Source: Dipteris shenzhenensis | Taxonomy: Eukaryota > Polypodiophyta > Polypodiopsida > Gleicheniales | NCBI GenBank assembly: GCA_047967505.1 | Contig: CM106540.1 | Length of the DNA: 64,000 bases | Direction: 5' to 3' (one strand) | Shown: piece by piece, positions 51,715 through 62,516 of the stretch | Layout of the letters: each line of letters opens with the position of its first letter | How positions within the stretch are numbered: position 1 is the first letter of the stretch | The notes under the pieces: generated by a model | The model's database searches: none | Seen by the model: only the letters and a program-made list of their open reading frames with translations | Told to the model about the DNA's origin: nothing | Made by a program: the position numbers and the translations under genes

Positions 51715-51944
51715 TGTTGAGGATTCATCTTAGCATCTTGTGTTATCATATGTGCATGGCACTAACCCATAGAGTGCTAAAAAGGCACAAGGGTTGGAAA
51801 CCCTAACCCTAACCCTAAAGGGGTGTATATCTTTATTATTTTCAGCTAACACTAATGTACAATTAGTCATTTGTGGTGTGCTCTCTAGCTATGCCCTCTC
51901 TCCTCCTCTCCACTCTTCTCTTGTCCTCTCTCCTCATTTGTTCA
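51715..51944 (+). repeat. Copia-C left LTR (230 bp)
   Basis: Starts TGTTGAGGATTCATC, ends CTCATTTGTTCA. A primer site follows immediately. It shares the TGTTGAGGAT start and an AACCCTAACCCTAACCCTAA run with the copia-B LTR, so the two families are related. No right LTR was found. Confidence 0.75.
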
Positions 51945-51956
51945 TGGTATCAGAGC
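51945..51956 (+). promoter_or_regulatory. Copia-C primer binding site
   Basis: TGGTATCAGAGC, exact initiator-tRNA-Met complement, abutting the LTR. Confidence 0.88.
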
Positions 51957-52402
51957 TCATAGTTTTGCCTTTCACTGAGGCGACACCCTTGAGAGAGAGA
52001 TTTTCCATTTTGAGAGCCTTTTTGAGAGATTTATTGATTGAGATTCTTCCATAGGATAGAGGAGCCAAAGCTAGTACCCAAAACTAGAGGATAGATTGAG
52101 ATTCTTCCATAGGATAGAGGAGCCAAAACTAGTACCTAAAAGCTCGCAACAAGCAAATCATGCATGCAGCCTCGAACAACCTCCAAAGCTCTCAGTTAAG
52201 GTTGCCTGACCCAAATAGGAAGCAACCCAAGCTTTGCAGTATAGCTCCCACACAAGCGAGTGACTCATCTACTCACTTAAAACTACAATGACCTAGCCAA
52301 AATCCTTTGATACTGAGTGTTATCTATAGCATGCACACCATTAGCTAGGATTGACAAAACAAAGGATAGCAACTCGACACACAATTGATGCAAGCAAAAA
52401 AG
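51957..52402 (+). other. Copia-C leader fragment and junction to the Helitron-like element
   Basis: Contains a direct duplication of about 45 bp starting GATTGAGATTCTTCCATAGG at 52036 and 52094 (offset 58). No gag is present. Somewhere after about 52150 the sequence passes into the AT-rich Helitron-like element. The exact boundary could not be seen. Confidence 0.45.
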
Positions 52403-52451
52403 ATCAACAACAAAACACGTTCTAGCAACAGGTATACTACAAAGGAGATCG

Positions 52452-54075
52452 ATGTTGGATAATCCACTCATATGTTGGAATCGCGAACAAAGATTTTGTA
52501 GTAACTCAACAAACTTACTATCAACAACAAAACACGTTCTAGCATTTAACTCTAGAACAAACCCCATATTTAAAAAATACTTAACAATGTATGAACGACC
52601 GCATCCAAAACTAGGAGTAAGTGTTCTTTCTTCAGAAGTTATTTCTGATATTCTTGAAAGACACTCTGCTGACTCACCATTCAATCTTATGAAAATTGCA
52701 CATGAGGAGAACTACTTGTCATTACTAGAACAAATCAACATGCTACCTACAACTCATCAATTAAAAAAAAAAACATCACATGAAGTCGAGACAATTGTAC
52801 TTCATGATTCAACAAGAATTATTGAGCGTCAGCTCATAACATCTATGGAAGGTCTGTCACAATGTGATGAATTAACAATAGAGTATGCATTATTCCCATT
52901 CCTCTATCCTTTCAGATATGGTGCTCATGACGGTAAGATGTTCTTCAATGTATATTTAAAAATGAGAATATCAACATTGTTCTCTGTGTTCACTCTTTAC
53001 AAACCATACTTGTTATTGATGTACCAAATACGTCAATCTATTTTAATAGCAAACTCTACTCAAACTACAATATTACAAAGAGATATTGACCAACAAAGAT
53101 GACAAGATCCAAGAATATCTGAACAAGAGATAATTAGACGTATTCTTAAGTTTCAAATACCAAATTCTATTCCTGGATCTCCTTCATGGCACCGTAGAAA
53201 CTTAAAAGATCTAATGGCAATGGTTGACACATGGGGCCTTCCCAATATATTCCTTACACTTACTGCAGATGAGGTATCAACCACAAGATGGTGTGAAATC
53301 GATCAAATAGAAACCATTGCTAAACAATTCAATAAAAACTTCACATGGAGAGATTGTCCAGTTGAATGCACTGTGCTCTTCCATGTTAGATTGCAACAAT
53401 TCTTAACAAGATATATTATGTGCGATAAAGGACTACTAGGTAGAGTCAACCATCACATCATAAGATATAAAGTACAAAATAGAGGATCTATGCATGCATA
53501 CATGATGCTATGGATAGATGCAGAAGACGTAGATGTTGTATCAAACCAAATAGATGCACATATCCCTTACATGAATGATTTTAATAACTGGCCAGAGAAT
53601 TCAATTCAAAGAAAGCTTAACTATATGGTAAAGAGAAAACAAATCCACACATGTAGGCCAACATGCAATCTATTTGACTCAACCACAAACCACAAATGCA
53701 AATATGGATTTCCATATCCAATACATTTAGATACTAAACCTACTATAGATTCTCTCACACAAAGATAGATCTACTTCTGTCCATCACTAGAACATCGTAA
53801 TGTCGTTCCATACCATGCACGAATATTACTCTTGTGGCAAGCACATATGAATATTCAGAAAATAACAAATACAGGCCTCTCATATTACCTTCTAAAATAT
53901 GCTATGAAAACCGAACCCATGGGACACATGAACTTGAATCCAGGTGATGCGAAACTTCTAGAACTAGATAATCTAGATCCAATTAAATTAAAAATGATAT
54001 CTACATACATTCTTTCAAAGCCAACATCTCCAACAGAGGCAGCATTGTCATGCTTACAAATATCTACCATTTAAA
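52452..54075 (+). pseudogene. Helitron-type Rep (Helitron_like_N) remnant
   Basis: Rolling-circle initiator part of a Helitron-like transposon. In order: YALFPFLYPFRYGAHDGKMF, FSVFTLYKPYLLLMYQIRQS, a stop at 53100, SWHRRNLKDLMAMVDTWGLP, NIFLTLTADEVSTTRWCEI, GLLGRVNHHIIRYKVQNRGS then MHAYMMLWIDAEDV. This last is the metal-binding HUH position, but here reads H-A-Y (53493-53501) instead of H-x-H. Then IHTCRPTCNLF and HKCKYGFPYPIH (Cys/His part), a stop at 53766, HRNVVPYHARILLLWQAHMN and GLSYYLLKYAMKTEP, the region that in intact Helitrons holds the catalytic Tyr. In-frame stops at 53100 and 53766 and the mutated His indicate a dead copy. The start at 52452 is only the first ATG of a truncated frame. 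Confidence 0.88.
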
Positions 54076-54523
54076 GAAGCGAATCTGTACATTTCATTGA
54101 CTCCTCTCCCCTATCTATGCACCAAAAATACCTTTGTGAACATTGTGTTTCTATAATGCATCCAATAGATACATATTGCATCCAAGTGTCATGGAGAACT
54201 TGACCTTCTATGAATTCTGGAAAAAATACAATGTCCAAAAGTCAAAGAAAAAAAACAAAGATAACATAACTATCGTAGATTCTTTTGGAAATTATGTGTA
54301 TCCATCAACACGGATCGTATGTTTCACAGGTTACCACCCTGCTCATCATTTTGAAGGATTTTTTTACAACCTTCTACTAAAGAACGTAAATTTTAGAAAT
54401 GAGAATGAGCTCATTTCTGAAAACAATCGTACAAAATCTTACTTCTTAGAATGCCATATCTGAGACCTCGTAAAAACAGAAGAAGACATCGAAACTCTTA
54501 TCGATCAATATTGCAAACTGCAC
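54076..54523 (+). pseudogene. Helitron Rep-helicase linker region
   Basis: An open frame (54143-54463) reads CFYNASNRYILHPSVMENLT and FYEFWKKYNVQKSKKKNKDN, then TRIVCFTGYHPAHHFEGFFY and NLLLKNVNFRNENELI. The YxxHPxxxExLTFYEFWxxY pattern is usual between Rep and helicase in Helitrons. A frame change and a stop separate it from both neighbours. Confidence 0.75.
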
Positions 54524-55990
54524 TTGCTGATAGATCAAAATCGACACCAACTAACAAACATGATACTCCAAAAAAGCCCATTACGTGTTATTCAGAACTC
54601 CTTCATGGCTTCAACCAACCTTCATGAAGATACCAATATACATAACACAACATGCAAAAAATTACTTCAAATGATGAACGAGTTCAAGGATTTCGAAAAT
54701 GCAACTCTTTCTTCTGAACAACAAGAAATTTACGAAAAGATAAATGGATCACCCACAGGACTTCATGTCATTTGTGGTACTCCTGGTTCAGGAAAGACAT
54801 TTATGATCAAGTACATTACTTATAATTATGTAAAACAAGGAAAATCGATTGTTCTAGTAGCAACAACAGGAGCTGCTACAATGAGACTAAGTCGATTAGC
54901 AACTACTGTCCATCATCAGTTTGCTCTACCAAAGAGACACGATATGCTTTGTGCCTCCTTACTAGTGTCAGACGAACGATACATAGAATTGCAAAATGCA
55001 AAAATCATAATAATCGATGAGATCTCAATGATGACATGCCAAACATTAAACACAGTAATCAGACAACTGTGCGAAACTTGCATGCAAACAATCTTGCATC
55101 CTTTTGAAAATGAAAAGATGCTCTTATTCGGAGATATGTCCGAGTTGCCTCTAGTATGCAAATGCAAGGTGCAAGAAAATGAATTCTGTAGAAAATGCTA
55201 CAATTGGAAACTCCGGTTTCTGGACAACTGCAACCTTTTCATTCCTTCACACAATAATACGTCACCTAGAAGATCCAACATACATAGAATTCTTAAACAT
55301 AATTAGAATAAGACAACCAATGGTAGAAGAGATTCAGTATTACCTAGGTAATTTAATCATAACTGATAGTGAAGCAAATGATTTCATTGACAAGGACACA
55401 ACTATTTGTGCACCCATAAAAAAGACACACGATACTATAATGAGCTCATACTACATAAGAAATTCAAAGAGCATCAAATTAAAAGCGTCACTGTAACATC
55501 CAATGCAGATCAAATCTTAGAATTAAAAGAATGGATAATGGATCCAAATTTCCACTCCATACAACAAATAGCAATAGGAGCAAAAGTGATGATCATAGAA
55601 AATATAGATCTCACAATCGGAGCTATAAATGGTGCTATTGCAAGTGTCATATCACTAGAAATAGATAATAACACAAACAACATTTTAAAAATTCATGCCA
55701 AGATCTTATCAACAAATGAAAAATCACACTAAGATGATCAAAACATAAACGGAAGGTATTAAACTCAATATGGTATCACAAAACAACTTTTCCAATCACA
55801 CTAGCATATGCAATTACGAGACACAAGTCACAAGGATGCATACTCAAAGGAAAGGCTCTTGTAGTAATACAAAAATCATTTGCACCAGGACTAACATATG
55901 TCATGCTTTCATGAGTCACCACTCGAAAGAACTTAAGAATCTTAAATAAAATCAATCCATCTGACTTCATTCCAATGCTTACATGAACTT
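54524..55990 (+). pseudogene. Helitron Pif1-family helicase
   Basis: Superfamily 1B DNA helicase that unwinds the strand during rolling-circle transposition. LSSEQQEIYEKINGSPTGLH leads to the Walker A GTPGSGKT (54776-54799), then VLVATTGAATMRLSRLATTV, Walker B IIIDEISMM (about 55009-55035), and LLFGDMSELPLV. A frame change at about 55200 gives IIRHLEDPTYIEFLNIIRIR. A second one in an A-run at about 55420 gives KKDTRYYNELILHKKFKEHQ, IGAKVMIIENIDLTIGAING. A third leads to FPITLAYAITRHKSQGCILK and FAPGLTYVMLS*VTTRKNL, where the final motif has a TGA in place of the Arg codon. The order and motifs are complete, so damage is limited to three frameshifts and one or two stops. Confidence 0.9.
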
Positions 55991-56687
55991 TAAAAAAATA
56001 GTAATCAATAGAAAATCCTTTTATTAAATATTCATCGTTTAAGAGAAAAGAAACTTTTGATATACAAACTAATATGCAGGATCTATCAGAAAACTTATTT
56101 GAAGAACAACCAATAATAAAATATGGCAACATCAGATGAGGTATGTTTTCAATATTAAGCATTGTAGTATTTCTTCACATTAGTTTATATTCTAATTTAT
56201 AATAGATTACTATTTCGCAGAACTTTAATCAATTCAAAATTAAAGCCCGATTGGCTCAACAAGATCAAGAGAAATCAACAAAAAGAACAAAGGGACAAAA
56301 TTACTTCTTGTATACAGCTCAAACCAAATGAATACATCTATGGATGGAGCACATTGCAAGACCTTAGGAATTTCATGGATAACAATCAACATGAAGTAAA
56401 ACAATGGAAGGCAGAACATGGGGACAAAGAAATGAGAGCAAACAGTTAGTAACCCAATTTTATTTAAAAAAAATGATTAAAATTTAAATTTTAAAATTAC
56501 AATAAATAACATATACATAATATCAATTCAAACATAATGGAGGTCTAACTAAGTACATAATTCAAAAAATCACAAAAGAGGACGATATCATTACTCTAAT
56601 GATGTTGAGAATAGAAGCACAAGCTATAATAGATAATCCATCAAAGGAATTGTAGCTTATTGCCTTGAACTTCTACACTTTGGCTAA
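55991..56687 (+). other. AT-rich linker between helicase and GIY-YIG frame
   Basis: Short coding-like fragments on the plus strand: NFNQFKIKARLAQQDQEKST (about 56222-56290) and YIYGWSTLQDLRNFMDNNQH (about 56325-56390) ending in a stop at about 56446. They may be further exons of the downstream nuclease ORF or of an extra element protein. No domain was recognised. Confidence 0.35.
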
Positions 56688-57316
56688 AATGTAAGCTTAG
56701 CCGAACTCCTCAAAATAGATCGTAAGACTGGAAATGTCATACTAGTGGAGTTCAACAACATGTTCCAAACAGATGATAAAAAAAAAGCAAAAGAGTTGCC
56801 ATTTACCATAGAAGGTATAACTTCCATTATTGATTTAAATTTTGCAAAAGAAGCATATGGCAAACATTTTGAGTTTTTCCCGACTCCAACAAAGAACAAT
56901 ATATTTCAGCCCCCTACAGGTACATTCTTGACTCCACATCTTAAAATACATACAAACTTCATCTTCTAACACACAAGAAAAACTCATCGTACTTCATTTT
57001 GCTATTTCAAATAGGAAATCGCGAAGAAGACAAAGAAAAAGGCACAAAAGACCCATATTACATATATTCTATTCTATGTATTGCTACAGAAAAAAGATAT
57101 ATTGGACAAACTAGAAATCTTGAAAAACGGATAGCACAACACTAAACCAATCCTCCATTAAAATTGAAACATGATGTTAATAGGTACAAACCGTTCAACT
57201 CGAACTTCAAAACAGAAATCCTAGCCACCACAAACTTTAAAAGCAAAGCTGATACACTTGAAGAGAAATACATAAGAGAACTAAACACAACCAACTCGAA
57301 ATATGGGATACAATAA
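56688..57316 (+). pseudogene. Two-exon GIY-YIG nuclease domain protein next to the Helitron
   Basis: Exon a (about 56688-56919) reads LAELLKIDRKTGNVILVEFN and KELPFTIEGITSIIDLNFAK, a polar N-terminal part of unknown fold. A 95-bp intron is inferred at 56920-57014 (GTACAT...AATAG). It removes an in-frame stop and joins PPTG to NREEDKEKG in phase. Exon b encodes DPYYIYSILCIATEKRYIGQ and TRNLEKRIAQH, a stop TAA at 57143-57145, then NRYKPFNSNFKTEILATTNF and DTLEEKYIRELNTTNSKYGI. This is a GIY-YIG nuclease core: YIY and YIG strands, the catalytic Arg in TRNLEKR, the catalytic Glu in LEEKYI and the Asn/KYG end motif. These nucleases cut DNA in homing endonucleases, UvrC, and Penelope-like retroelements. 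Apart from one stop (a C-to-T change of CAA would create it) the domain is complete. Same strand and composition as the helicase suggests it belongs to the same element, but this is not proved. Confidence 0.75.
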
Positions 57317-60300
57317 CCTTAGTGGAAATCTAGCATCTACAAAAAAATTTTACTTTCTCAAAAATAGAGACATAATCTAGTATATTTAAGTAGAAGCCCA
57401 TTTTCAATACATGTAAAGGACTTCCTATTTCAAACTATAGTTACATCATACTCTTGAAGGAATCTTAATTCATAACATATATTACTCATTTTTTTTGGTT
57501 TTCAAAGCATTACTACTTTTTTTCAATACACATAAAATAATTCATGTATAACCTATATTAAGAAATGCTTACAAAAGCATCATTTTTTTATTGATATATA
57601 ACTCCATTTATAACAATTCCAATAATAACCACTTTTAGGTATACTATATAAATTTTCATGTATTGTTACTCTTATAATAATATTATAGTGTATTTCAAAA
57701 AATTCTACTATTATAGTGCTCTTCTTCATATCATAATTAATTCTTCTCAATTAACGTTTACATAAATCTAAGTTCTAAATTCACTTTAACAATCAAGTCA
57801 ATGTGGAAAATATTATTTAACAATTTTTACGAAATAGCACTAAATTCATTCATATATATTCAAGCTCAATACAGCTACCTTTCCGGATCTAGTTATCACT
57901 ACGACGAGATAAAAGATAGCCACTTGAGATCACTCATTGATTAGAAAAAGCAACTCAAGAATCGTCATTGATTCGATCCTATAACGGTGTTTTCAAGATC
58001 CCCCCTCAAGGGCAATACACCAGACTTATTTTTGAGTTTTTAGAGACGATATATTTCTAAGATTTATGGTGGAATAATGATGTAATTAAAAAGGAAGAAA
58101 TATACGTCTAGTAACATTGTTTAACTTCTAAGCATTTAATTGATGGGATGATTAATTCTGCAAGTCGGATTGGGTGACATGGATAACAACTCTGTGCCAG
58201 CACAGAGGCCTACAGTCACACATTTAAAGGTTCTTGCCCTAACTTATCCTTTATGTGGATGGATGCAGGTGAGTTGGCACGCTTCTCTTCTAGATTTGCA
58301 GATGAGTATTTATGATTATTGTAATGGAATAGTAATTATTATTGGAGCTGGAGGAACTCTTTTATATATATCCTATAGCATTGATTATGCTTCTACAAAT
58401 GACCTTTAGTGTTAAAATAAGGAATGATCAGTGACCCAATTTTGTATGAATTCACAACACTTATGGGTGTATTTTGAGAAAACTACATAGTCCCCATGAT
58501 GTAGGATTTTGAAAGTAATACAGGTATCTTGATTGCAAAGCTCTATATCTGTCAATGTGAAGAAGTTAGAAGGAGGAAGGGATGCTATACTTGGGATAGT
58601 TTTTGTCTACTTTCCAAATAGTGTGGATTTGCTTAGGACACCAGAACTTTGTACAGTGCAATGACAATTTTGTTATGCGTACTTTCAATACATTTACAAT
58701 TTTCTATGATGGAATCAAAAGGATTTGAGTTGCAAAATGTTGGTATTTATCATTTGTGGATGGGTGTGACTATTTGACTTGAGAACAATTCCATTTGAAG
58801 GATTAATTGAGGGCTTCCTAAAGAAATGAGAAAAAGGACTTTGATTATGTCAATGCTATTAGATTGTGAAGAATTGAGAGTAAGTAGATTTATAGGATGA
58901 ACACACACTAGTGTAGCCATTTTGAGATAAGAAAAATCTCTTGACTAATGGTTATGCTTGGCTTTGAATAGTAGAACTCTTTATGGCACAATGATTTGAT
59001 TACCCTCGGGTATGTGGATCCGTTGCTGGCTCCATCACTTGGTTGCTAAGCTATAATGACAATGCTGAATAAGAGAGTCCATGAAAGGATCATAGCCTTG
59101 GATATGTTGGAAATAAAGGAACACCCTGAGACAAATAAATTACTGGTAATGCAACTTTCCATCAATGACTAGTGCAGAATTTTAGTAATCGAAAAGGGCA
59201 ACACGGATAAAAATTTGGAGTTTATTAATTAGTTGTCTCTGTCTTTGGACCAATTAATGGAGGAGGATAATATTGCTTTATTGGGGTTTGCTGAAAAGTT
59301 CCTTGAAACGAACCTGTTTGTATACTCTAATCTTTCCCCTCCAATTGGGCCTTTGTCCTTCGAAAAGTCTGGAGCTAGCTAATCATGGTTTTACCTCCTA
59401 GATGGAAGGTTAGAAAATTTTCTAAGCTATTTTAAATCTTTAATTTTGCCTCCTTTATGGAATGCTAGTTAATTAATTCTCTCTCTTCATTTTTTGACTC
59501 CTGTATGGCAGGTTAGATAAAACCTTCTTTTTTTGAAAGTGAATTAACCCCCTGTCTCTAGGTAGACCCTTTATATCTCCCACCTTAAATATTCTAAACT
59601 ACGAACTTCTATTTTTTTAGTTATGCAATCTTAAACTTATATCTCTATGAACTATTTTCTCTTTGTTTTTGCGTCTTATATAAATGAATAGCTAACCAAT
59701 GATTGTGCCTCCTAGATGGAAGGCTAGGAAGTACTTTAATTTTTAATTTTTGATAATTTCTTTAATTTATTAACATATATTAGCCTAGGTATGTATGTAT
59801 TTGCATGCTATTATTTGTGATAGCAATAACAAGCGTGGAAGGATCACTTGGATACCTATCACCCATTCAATGATCACTTAAGTTCTAACTTTGATTATTG
59901 TCTAGTTGGTTGGCAGGTATAGGTCTTTCCTCAAATAATTGACTGCAAGGACATAATTACCGTGGCTACAACATGATTATTCATATGTTACTCCATATGT
60001 TATTCCAAGTGTTACTTTTTCATTAAATAAATGAGTATCTTTCCCCTTTTTTTGTATAAATTATACTACTTTGAAATTAATGTATGGTTCATTGATGTGA
60101 TGGGATACTGAATTGTATACACACATAATTTTCCCAAGTAGCCTTTGGTCCGGGCTACTACCATACATTTCTTTCAATAGTTAGTATGGCTCTTTATCAC
60201 ATCTAACTTGTTTCTTTATTCTAAACATCTTCTCTTTTGCAGACTCAATGGATCCCTTCTTTGATTAAGTTGGGTTACTCTACAAACTAATGTTAGTCTA

Positions 60301-60427
60301 CCCATTCCTCCTATTGGCACTCAATGCATCCTCTCCTATTTCAAGGGCCTAATTTTGACAAAAAGCTTTTAGATTTTGAAAAAAGAGCCTCTCTTGAAAA
60401 TACCCTCTCATCCTTCACTATTGCTTT
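57317..60427. other. AT-rich DNA without recognised genes
   Basis: 57317-57860 is very AT-rich and may be the 3' end of the Helitron-like element; no clear CTRR end with a hairpin could be located. 58170-58409 holds an 80-codon plus frame (GDMDNNSVPAQRPTVTHLK) with a donor-like ATGCAGGTGAGT at 58262-58273; it might be a stray exon but no family was recognised. 59390-59730 contains four diverged copies of a CCTCCTAGATGGAAGG word. Confidence 0.4.
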
Positions 60428-60976
60428 GTTAATGATTGGATTGCTTCGTTAGTTGCCTCAAAATGTGATCGGATTAATTTTTTGGAAGCATTTAATAAAC
60501 TCCTTGCTTCGCTTCCTATGATAGACTGCAAAGATTCATGTGACCTCAATTTCTATTTCTCAACCTTACCTTCTATTGTTAACAAACTCTTTCAATGAAA
60601 TAGTATTCCTCATATCCCTTTAGGAATAAGAAATGCTCCTGACATTGTTAACCCTCTTATTGAATTTGATCTTTTAGATAATGATGAAAAAGAGGCACTT
60701 GCATCTTTGACTTCCAAATCACTTACTATTTCATCTCAAAAAGGTATTTCCCAAGCCTTTTCTGGTGCTATTCCTCTCCTCCCACCTCTTTAACTTGAGT
60801 TGGACTCAATTCGTTTGGAGCACAAATTATGGGACTTTGAGGTTATTAATCATAGAGCCCCTTTCTCTATCACCTCCCTTGCCTTAATCTATAGTTTCCC
60901 CTTCGAGTTTGTTGATTATTGTAAATCAACTGCTATTCAAGCTAAACACCTTCTTTCTAATGAATTTTTGCTTTGA
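60428..60976 (+). pseudogene. Unrecognised degraded reading frame
   Basis: A single frame of about 183 codons with only two internal stops, too long for chance in AT-rich DNA. It reads NDWIASLVASKCDRINFLEA, LNFYFSTLPSIVNKLFQ*NS, IPLGIRNAPDIVNPLIEFDL, DNDEKEALASLTSKSLTISS, IPLLPPL*LELDSIRLEHKL and WDFEVINHRAPFSITSLALI, ending at 60974-60976. Leucine/serine-rich, no motif recognised. It could be gag or ORF1 of an old retroelement, or a host fragment. Confidence 0.45.
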
Positions 60977-61303
60977 GCTTGGCCAGATTAAACTCTCAGA
61001 TATAGACTCTTCAAAATGTCTTAGTTCTGCCCTCATCGCTAGAACTAAAGGACCAATCAATGAAGATAAAGTCCATGGACCCAAAAAGTTTCTCAAGAAT
61101 TGTTGGAACACCTTTAAGCCCTTTTTCAAATGTTAGTGCATAAAAACTAATCCCAATTCCTCATGCTCTGCCTCTATCATTTGGTTTGATCATCTACTTT
61201 GGTATGTCTTCACGCACATGCATGCATGTATGTGCATGCAAGCACACATGCATCCACATGCACACAAGCACACAAGCACACACGGACGCATGCACGCACA
61301 CAC

Positions 61304-61304
<1 letters not shown>

Positions 61305-61380
<76 letters not shown>
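61305..61380. repeat. (CA)n microsatellite
   Basis: About 38 CA units. Flanked by less regular CACATGCATG DNA from 61212. The histidine/threonine and cysteine/valine open frames here are only the translation of the repeat. Confidence 0.98.
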
Positions 61381-61385
<5 letters not shown>

Positions 61386-61599
61386 CTTATAATTACGCTC
61401 AACATACACACGCATACACTAACACCCTTTTACTGATACATTGCATTGCACAACAAGACAAAGCAACTATAGACGTGCTTAATAGACGTGCAAAATAGCA
61501 GGCATGTCTATTTTTAGTCAAAAAAGTAATCGAGACCAGAGGCTAGAGGCTAAGAATGGCGACGCTCAAAGGCCATAGAGAAGAGGAGATCATGAGGGC

Positions 61600-62500
61600 G
61601 AAGGGGTGTCATAGGAGTGAAAAAGGAATTAGAAGTGGAGGGAAGGAAAAGGGAGACTATGACACACGGGGGAAAAGGAGACGGGGAAGAGAAGCATGTA
61701 CATGATAGGAGGAGGAATGTTGAGATGTAGACATCAAGGGAAGAGAACCATACTTTATTTGAAAGAAGGGATGAGAGGGAAATATCAAAATACTAGCTAG
61801 GTGGCTTTACAAGAATGAGCGTGTCTCATCAAGGAATAGCCCCTTCCTTTTATAGACAAAAGAGGGGGTCTCTCCACATTAATGTATCCTTCCACATGCA
61901 TGGTGTGTGTGGAAAAGTCTCCCATGTGGGCTAGGTGGTTACGTACTCTCAATTGTGTGCGACAACCCTTTGCCTCAATTTTCCACATAAATCAAGCCCC
62001 ATATCTCAAGTCTATGATACTCCCTTGGTCTCTTTCCAATTTTATAATATGTTCAAACCTCTAGGAGGACAAGTGGAGGGTTGGCACAAGGAATCTTGCC
62101 ACCTCATCCTACTTTCCCCATTATTTAACTAGCTCTCTTGGTCCTTCTATACCTCCCCCACATGGGCCTATCCCATATGGAGGGAATAACTCAATATAAT
62201 ATCTATCTCCACCTATTTTATATTGCTTCTCCCATGGACTTTGAGCCATATCTCACTAAATGCAGCCTAGGTGGAGGGGTGGCACATGGAGGAGCCATGC
62301 CACCTTGCATTTTATAATAGTACTATCATGGATTATGTACAACACACCTTATGGGTCCTCTTACATGGAAGGGTGGCACATGGTCATGCCTTGCCACCTC
62401 AACCTTGGGCCCTATGCACACCATATTTTATTATACTATTGCCACATATACAAACACACACACATATTAATGCCTTTTTCCTTAGACAATTTTATCCATA
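61600..62500 (-). repeat. Probable 3' LTR of the right-edge gypsy element
   Basis: On the minus strand, a G-run purine tract (C-run 62507-62515 on plus) after pol marks the LTR start near 62500. A TATA box GTCTATAAAAGG lies at about 61846-61857 with a plausible 5' transcript downstream. The other LTR is outside the window, so both ends are approximate. Confidence 0.5.
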
Positions 62501-62506
62501 ATAGTT

Positions 62507-62516
62507 CCCCCCCCCA
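62507..62516 (-). promoter_or_regulatory. Polypurine tract of the right-edge gypsy element
   Basis: Reads CCTGGGGGGGGG on the minus strand just past the end of the pol frame. Typical plus-strand primer position. Confidence 0.6.

Noticed and set aside
52452-57316. Endogenous large DNA virus fragment
   Set aside because: Pif1 helicase and GIY-YIG occur in such viruses, but the Rep text (LTLTADE, QNRGSMHA, CRPTCN, KCKYGFPYP, then helicase) is Helitron order and no viral structural gene is present.
56688-57316. Penelope-like retroelement as source of the GIY-YIG domain
   Set aside because: No Penelope-type reverse transcriptase is found on either side; kept only as an alternative to be tested.
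61194-61436. Open frames rich in His/Thr (plus) and Cys/Val (minus)
   Set aside because: They are the translation of the CA microsatellite at 61305-61380 and flanking low-complexity DNA.
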